Below the pieces are notes generated by a model, which worked only from the letters and a program-made list of their open reading frames with translations, ran no database searches and was not told the origin of the DNA. This document shows, in pieces, positions 33,204-35,976 of a stretch of DNA of 35,976 nt. A program made the translations under genes and the position numbers. Location of the stretch: positions 1 to 35,976 of the forward strand of contig NZ_FOBD01000033.1 in the NCBI RefSeq assembly GCF_900109515.1, read 5' to 3'. Numbering within the stretch: the first letter of the stretch is position 1; every line of letters starts with the position of its first letter. The stretch is from Paenibacillus sp. OK003 (GTDB lineage Bacteria > Bacillota > Bacilli > Paenibacillales > Paenibacillaceae).

Positions 33204-33632
33204 CTATTCGATGACTGTAAATACAATTTCTTCAGGTGGGTTTCGATCTTGCTTCGTATTGATTGTTTCCTTCTCCCCTATAAAATTAATGGTAAACGTC
33301 TGCTCTTGATTTGCATCTAATTCTAAAATTTCTTGTTTACGGTTTCCTATATATCCATTCAATCGTTCTTTTGTTAGTAAACCCTCATTAAAATCTTCTG
33401 AATAAACCCCTATCACCTTAAAGCTTTTGGAATCGTGACTACGATTTTGAATATGGATTTTCTCCGTTATTATCACTTCATTAGTTTTGGTGATCTTGAA
33501 TTCACTATGATAACTTTCTGCTTTTATATAGGTTAAGGATGACTGATTTTCGTCGCCTCTTGCGATCAGGATGACTCCCACCGCTATTGTGGCTAGGCTC
33601 AATATCATAAAAATCTTTGTTGTGTTTCTCAT
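33204..33632 (-). CDS. Membrane-anchored small protein, unknown function
   Basis: 142 aa. One N-terminal helix (KIFMILSLATIAVGVILIA, residues about 6-24) without a lipobox. The outer domain is a probable beta sandwich: YHSEFKITKTNEVIITEKIHIQNRS, FKVIGVYSEDFNEGLLTKERLNGY, and EQTFTINFIGEKE. I do not recognise the family. Cassette between R8 and R9; leader 38 nt, stop 38 nt before the repeat. Confidence 0.6.
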   Translation of the reverse strand: MRNTTKIFMILSLATIAVGVILIARGDENQSSLTYIKAESYHSEFKITKTNEVIITEKIHIQNRSHDSKSFKVIGVYSEDFNEGLLTKERLNGYIGNRKQEILELDANQEQTFTINFIGEKETINTKQDRNPPEEIVFTVIE

Positions 33633-33669
33633 TTTGTAGTCCTCTATATTTATGTCTTGGGATTGCGTA

Positions 33670-33784
33670 TAACGTTTCCGTGTTCACGACGTCCGACGTA
33701 GTCGGATGTGTCCCGGCATTAACATCTCCGATCTCTCTTCCGGGACTGAGGCAGCTTGTCTGCCGATGCGCGAAAACATTGTTA
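33670..33784 (-). repeat. attC-like repeat R9
   Basis: 115 nt. Outer TAACG/TTGTTA, inner TGTTCACG against CGCGAAAACA (imperfect). Three stems: TCCGAC-GTA-GTCGGA, GTCCCGG/CCGGGAC, GGCAG-CTTGT-CTGCC. Tags: left GTA, right TAG. Confidence 0.85.
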
Positions 33785-33829
33785 TAGAATGTCAGCACCT
33801 GCCTTGATTTAGCCCTCTAAAATCATTTA

Positions 33830-34180
33830 TTATCTACGTTCATCTATTATCCAGGAGAATTTACTTGCTATTGCATTTGCAATTTCTAAGATTGATTCTT
33901 CTATTTCTATATTAATCTCTTGGGGTATATCTATTTCTATTAAGTTAATCTCTTCTATTCTATCTAAATTATAAAAAGCATAACTCCCTTTAGAATCAGC
34001 TAAAAGACCAGTAGCTATTATCAATTCATTATTAATCGATTTTGAAAATTTCAATCTACTTATTTTATTAAACTCTAATGTTTTAATGAAGAATTTCTCA
34101 ATTTCAATTGTTTTTATTTTCTTTATATATTTCTCATCAGAATAAATCATTAAATAATCATATAAAAGAAAATCAGACAT
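33830..34180 (-). CDS. Hypothetical 116-aa protein
   Basis: A soluble, Ile/Glu/Lys-rich protein: KKIKTIEIEKFFIKTLEFNKISRLKF, GLLADSKGSYAFYNLDRIEEI, and a helix EESILEIANAIASKFSWIIDER. I do not recognise it. AGGTGA lies 4 nt before ATG. The single-gene position between R9 and R10 with 89-nt leader fits the cassette pattern. It is the most AT-rich gene of the array. Confidence 0.6.
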   Translation of the reverse strand: MSDFLLYDYLMIYSDEKYIKKIKTIEIEKFFIKTLEFNKISRLKFSKSINNELIIATGLLADSKGSYAFYNLDRIEEINLIEIDIPQEINIEIEESILEIANAIASKFSWIIDERR

Positions 34181-34268
34181 ATAATCACCTGTTCTTTCAT
34201 GAAATTAAAGAAAGTTAGAGTGTTTTGGGTTACTATGATTCTTTGAATGTGATTGCACTGATTTCCTA

Positions 34269-34378
34269 TAACGTTCCTGTATTCATGAACCCCGGAGGGG
34301 TTGTCTGCTGAAATGCTTCCCTGAAATTCTTCTCGCAGACCAAGGCTCCAACGGAGCCGCTGCTTGAATACTTTGTTA
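34269..34378 (-). repeat. attC-like repeat R10
   Basis: 110 nt, very similar to R3. Inner TATTCA/TGAATA. Hairpins AACCCC-gga-GGGGTT, GTCTGC...GCAGAC, GGCTCC-AAC-GGAGCC. Tags: left CTA, right TAC. Confidence 0.9.
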
Positions 34379-34410
34379 TACGACGGGCCTCTGTTTACAC
34401 ACTATTCTCT

Positions 34411-34854
34411 TTAATTCTCTAGTCTCATGTTTGCATAATAGGGTTTAAATCCTGCCCTATCCCAAAATCGTTTCCCTTCGGGGTTCGTTTCTAATACATC
34501 TATTTCAATTCTCTTTACGTCCTTAAATCGCGTATTCCTCAATAGATCTATTCCGGCAATTCCATAGCCCATTTTTCGATATTCTCGTCTTATAAAATAT
34601 TGTCTTATATACACTCCTTTTTCTGTCCAGTTAATTGAATCCTCTTGATATTGATATAGTGTGTAGCCAATTTTTTTTTCTTCTTTCATAATCAAATCGA
34701 TTTCCCAAGCGTTTTCGAAAAATTCAGACATTCGTTTCTCCAGTTCATTTATTCCCATTGGGTTGGAACTTTTCTCATCTTCGATTAACTGCTTATTCAT
34801 TTCAGCTAAAATTTGAAGATCCTCGTTCCTCGCACTTTGTAATCTAAGACTCAC
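34411..34854 (-). CDS. GNAT-family N-acetyltransferase
   Basis: 147 aa. The GNAT fold can be followed from LRLQSARNEDLQILAEMN to the acetyl-CoA loop RREYRKMGYGIAGIDLL (Q/R-x-x-G-x-G/A pattern) and EIDVLETNPEGKRFWDRAGFKPY at the end. The substrate is unknown; such enzymes are common in integron cassettes as resistance or detoxification proteins. GTG 34854 is preferred because GAGGTG lies 8 nt upstream; an ATG seven codons earlier has no ribosome site. Cassette between R10 and R11. Confidence 0.82.
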   Translation of the reverse strand: MSLRLQSARNEDLQILAEMNKQLIEDEKSSNPMGINELEKRMSEFFENAWEIDLIMKEEKKIGYTLYQYQEDSINWTEKGVYIRQYFIRREYRKMGYGIAGIDLLRNTRFKDVKRIEIDVLETNPEGKRFWDRAGFKPYYANMRLEN

Positions 34855-34919
34855 GTTTCTTTCACCTCGTAGCACTTCATAGTTTGCTCTTCATCTTCTA
34901 CTCGCTTCGGTCTGTCGTA

Positions 34920-35010
34920 TAACGTTCCTGTATTCACGACCCGTCGTATGTCGGGTGTCAGGCGTATGCCGGACCAAAGACGAATGTCCGCAGCGTGAAT
35001 CATTATGTTA
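34920..35010 (-). repeat. attC-like repeat R11
   Basis: 91 nt. Inner TATTCACG/CGTGAAT, hairpins ACCCG/CGGGT, GGC-GTAT-GCC and GAC-GAAT-GTC. Tags: left GTA, right TAC. Confidence 0.9.
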
Positions 35011-35052
35011 TACGAAGATTCAGACGCCTTTGACTACACTTAAACTTCTTTA

Positions 35053-35081
35053 TTGCCCTTCTCCTCTATTCTACGTACAAT
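35053..35081 (+). promoter_or_regulatory. Promoter of the reversed cassette
   Basis: TTGCCC (35053-35058), 17 bp, TACAAT (35076-35081), then AAAGGAGG before ATG 35112. The leader here is about 100 nt, more than for most other cassettes, so this gene pair seems to carry its own promoter. Confidence 0.5.
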
Positions 35082-35111
35082 TAAAAGTAAAGAATCAAAG
35101 GAGGAAAGGAT

Positions 35112-35372
35112 ATGAAATGGTCTGAGGCTAGAGTTCAGTTTCCTGATCGTTGGGTTCTTGTTGAAGCAATTTCAGCCTACTCAGCTAATAACATGCGTAA
35201 TATTGAAGAATTCTCTGTCATTAATGATTATAAAGATACTAAGCTTGCTTGGGATGCTTACAAAAAACATCATTCTTCTGAACCTTCACGTGAGTACTAT
35301 ATCTTTCACACCGCCAATGAGAACATCGAAGTTCAAGAACAAGAATTCATTGGAATTAGAGGTCTTCGATGA
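35112..35372 (+). CDS. Small MKW...FPD protein, companion of an aspartic protease
   Basis: 86 aa, soluble. It begins MKWSEARVQFPDRWVLV and ends YYIFHTANENIEV plus a short tail. It is a homologue of the protein at 3657-3914. It overlaps the start of the protease by 4 nt (ATGA), so both are translated together. It lies on the plus strand, opposite to all other genes of the array, and has a strong ribosome site (AAAGGAGG). No known domain recognised. The repeated pairing with a clan AA protease suggests a functional partner or a toxin-antitoxin-like pair; this is an inference. Confidence 0.75.
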   Translation: MKWSEARVQFPDRWVLVEAISAYSANNMRNIEEFSVINDYKDTKLAWDAYKKHHSSEPSREYYIFHTANENIEVQEQEFIGIRGLR

Positions 35373-35755
35373 AAATAAGATTAGTTAATGGCCTTCCTAT
35401 TATTGAAGTTTTATTCACTTATCAAAATCAATCTGTCTTGCTTCCCAATGTATTATTGGATACAGGATGTGCAACTACCATCTTTGATATTGATTTAATC
35501 GAACCTACTGGCCTAACCATTGATCCTATACAAGGTCGTGCTGTTCGAATGTATGGAATTGGAGGTCAAAGTGAACTTTCATTTCAACAGCCCGTTCACT
35601 CGTTGACCTTAAACCACCATATATTAAATGATTTCGTCATTCAGCTTGGACAAACAAAAGAACCTTATGGTTTTGATGGAATCTTAGGTGTTGATTTTTT
35701 ATCGACTTTGCAATTGAATATCGATTTTAAAGATATGGTAGTTAGGAAATCCTAA
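35369..35755 (+). CDS. Retropepsin-like (clan AA) aspartic protease
   Basis: 128 aa, single-domain. LLDTGCATTIFD (about residue 31) has the catalytic DTG. MYGIGGQSELSF is the probable flap, and FDGILGVDFLSTLQLNIDF is the hydrophobic-hydrophobic-G motif typical of these proteases, which act as dimers. Bacterial members have few known substrates. No signal peptide, so it acts in the cytoplasm. It overlaps the preceding small gene and stops 30 nt before R12. The truncated copy at 3521-3667 keeps only the first part through DTGSS. Confidence 0.8.
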   Translation: MKIRLVNGLPIIEVLFTYQNQSVLLPNVLLDTGCATTIFDIDLIEPTGLTIDPIQGRAVRMYGIGGQSELSFQQPVHSLTLNHHILNDFVIQLGQTKEPYGFDGILGVDFLSTLQLNIDFKDMVVRKS

Positions 35756-35784
35756 CTGCTTTTTTCTTTTCAAGAATTTTCGTA

Positions 35785-35874
35785 TAACGTTTCTGTATTC
35801 ACGACCCAGCCCATGCTGGGTGTCCGGCGAATGCCGGACCAAGGACGTATGTCCGCAGCGTGAATATTATGTTA
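35785..35874 (-). repeat. attC-like repeat R12
   Basis: 90 nt. Inner TATTCACG/CGTGAATA. Hairpins CCCAGC-CCAT-GCTGGG, CCGGC-GAAT-GCCGG and GGAC-GTAT-GTCC. Tags: left GTA, right GAC. Confidence 0.9.
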
Positions 35875-35893
35875 GACGAATTAGACTGTAGGC

Positions 35894-35976
35894 TCACATA
35901 CTAAGAGCCTCCCTCATAAATTGGTTTGGAAATTTTTTTAGCTTTACTAAGGGAGTCGCGTTGTTCATTTTATTTA
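35894..35976 (-). CDS. C-terminal end of a further cassette gene (partial)
   Basis: A minus-strand frame open to the edge of the window ends KFPNQFMREALSM and a TGA, 20 nt from R12, the same geometry as the other cassettes. Too short to name. It predicts that the array continues to the right. Confidence 0.35.
   Translation of the reverse strand, partial: NKMNNATPLVKLKKFPNQFMREALSM

Noticed and set aside
33505..33798. 97-aa minus-strand reading frame
   Set aside because: It overlaps repeat R9 and the start of the 33204-33632 gene in another frame, and has no ribosome site or domain.
27360..35874. CRISPR array
   Set aside because: The repeats are 90-161 bp, divergent in sequence, and separated by whole genes of 300-970 bp rather than short spacers.
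27360..35874. Repeats as ordinary terminators or MITEs
   Set aside because: No T-tracts follow the hairpins and there are no target duplications. The matching tags lie at the ends of the gene units rather than at the ends of each repeat, which neither explanation predicts.

Overview
The window looks like a Paenibacillus-type Firmicute chromosome. The signs are AGGAGG-like ribosome sites with ATG/GTG/TTG starts, LplB/LplC-type and MalFG-type sugar transporters, Fur and cre boxes of Bacillus type, and a B. subtilis Btr-like AraC/iron-siderophore regulator. This is inferred from gene content; no marker gene is present.

Layout. (1) 1-4.7 kb is a scrapyard: a decayed tyrosine recombinase, a WXG100-type secreted toxin candidate with a small downstream partner, a truncated serine hydrolase, and a small protein (MKW...FPD) followed by a truncated aspartic protease. 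(2) 4.9-12.7 kb is an iron-siderophore locus on the minus strand (binding lipoprotein, FhuF-like reductase, AraC/binding-protein fusion regulator). A complete epipeptide operon (yydFGHIJ, also called epeXEPAB) has been inserted into it on the plus strand at 6.9-10.5 kb, flanked by 327-bp direct repeats about 97% identical. The regulator next to it carries an in-frame TGA. (3) 12.8-15.5 kb holds small accessory genes, including a chloramphenicol-phosphotransferase-like kinase, plus repeat remnants shared with region 1. (4) 15.5-27.2 kb is ordinary carbohydrate metabolism: a MalEFG-type ABC operon with a GntR/LacI-hybrid regulator, a shared 13-bp palindromic operator and a perfect cre site, then an LplB/LplC/binding protein/Gfo-Idh-MocA operon with a LacI regulator.

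(5) 27.36-35.97 kb is the most unusual part. Twelve structured repeats of about 90-161 bp separate single small genes with leaders of only about 30-80 nt. The genes are a ferritin-like protein, a phosphoesterase, a tyrosine phosphatase, a nucleotidyltransferase, an S66 carboxypeptidase, a lipoprotein, a VOC protein, two unknowns, a GNAT, and a reversed MKW/aspartic-protease pair with its own promoter. On the minus strand each repeat reads TAACA ... CGTTA, with inner L-like boxes and three hairpins whose stems covary. The outer variable triplet (TTC-NNN-TAAC and GTTA-NNN-GA) matches between the two ends of each gene unit, not between the two ends of each repeat, in 10 of 10 testable units. That is the signature of integron gene cassettes cut within the GTT core. 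I read the region as the distal end of an integron-like cassette array in a Gram-positive chromosome. Its recombinase should lie beyond the right edge.

The epipeptide operon should make a modified, cell-envelope-active peptide with D-residues at Ile26 and Ile34. The iron genes should be Fur-controlled. The cassette genes look like a typical mix of stress, resistance and self-protection functions.
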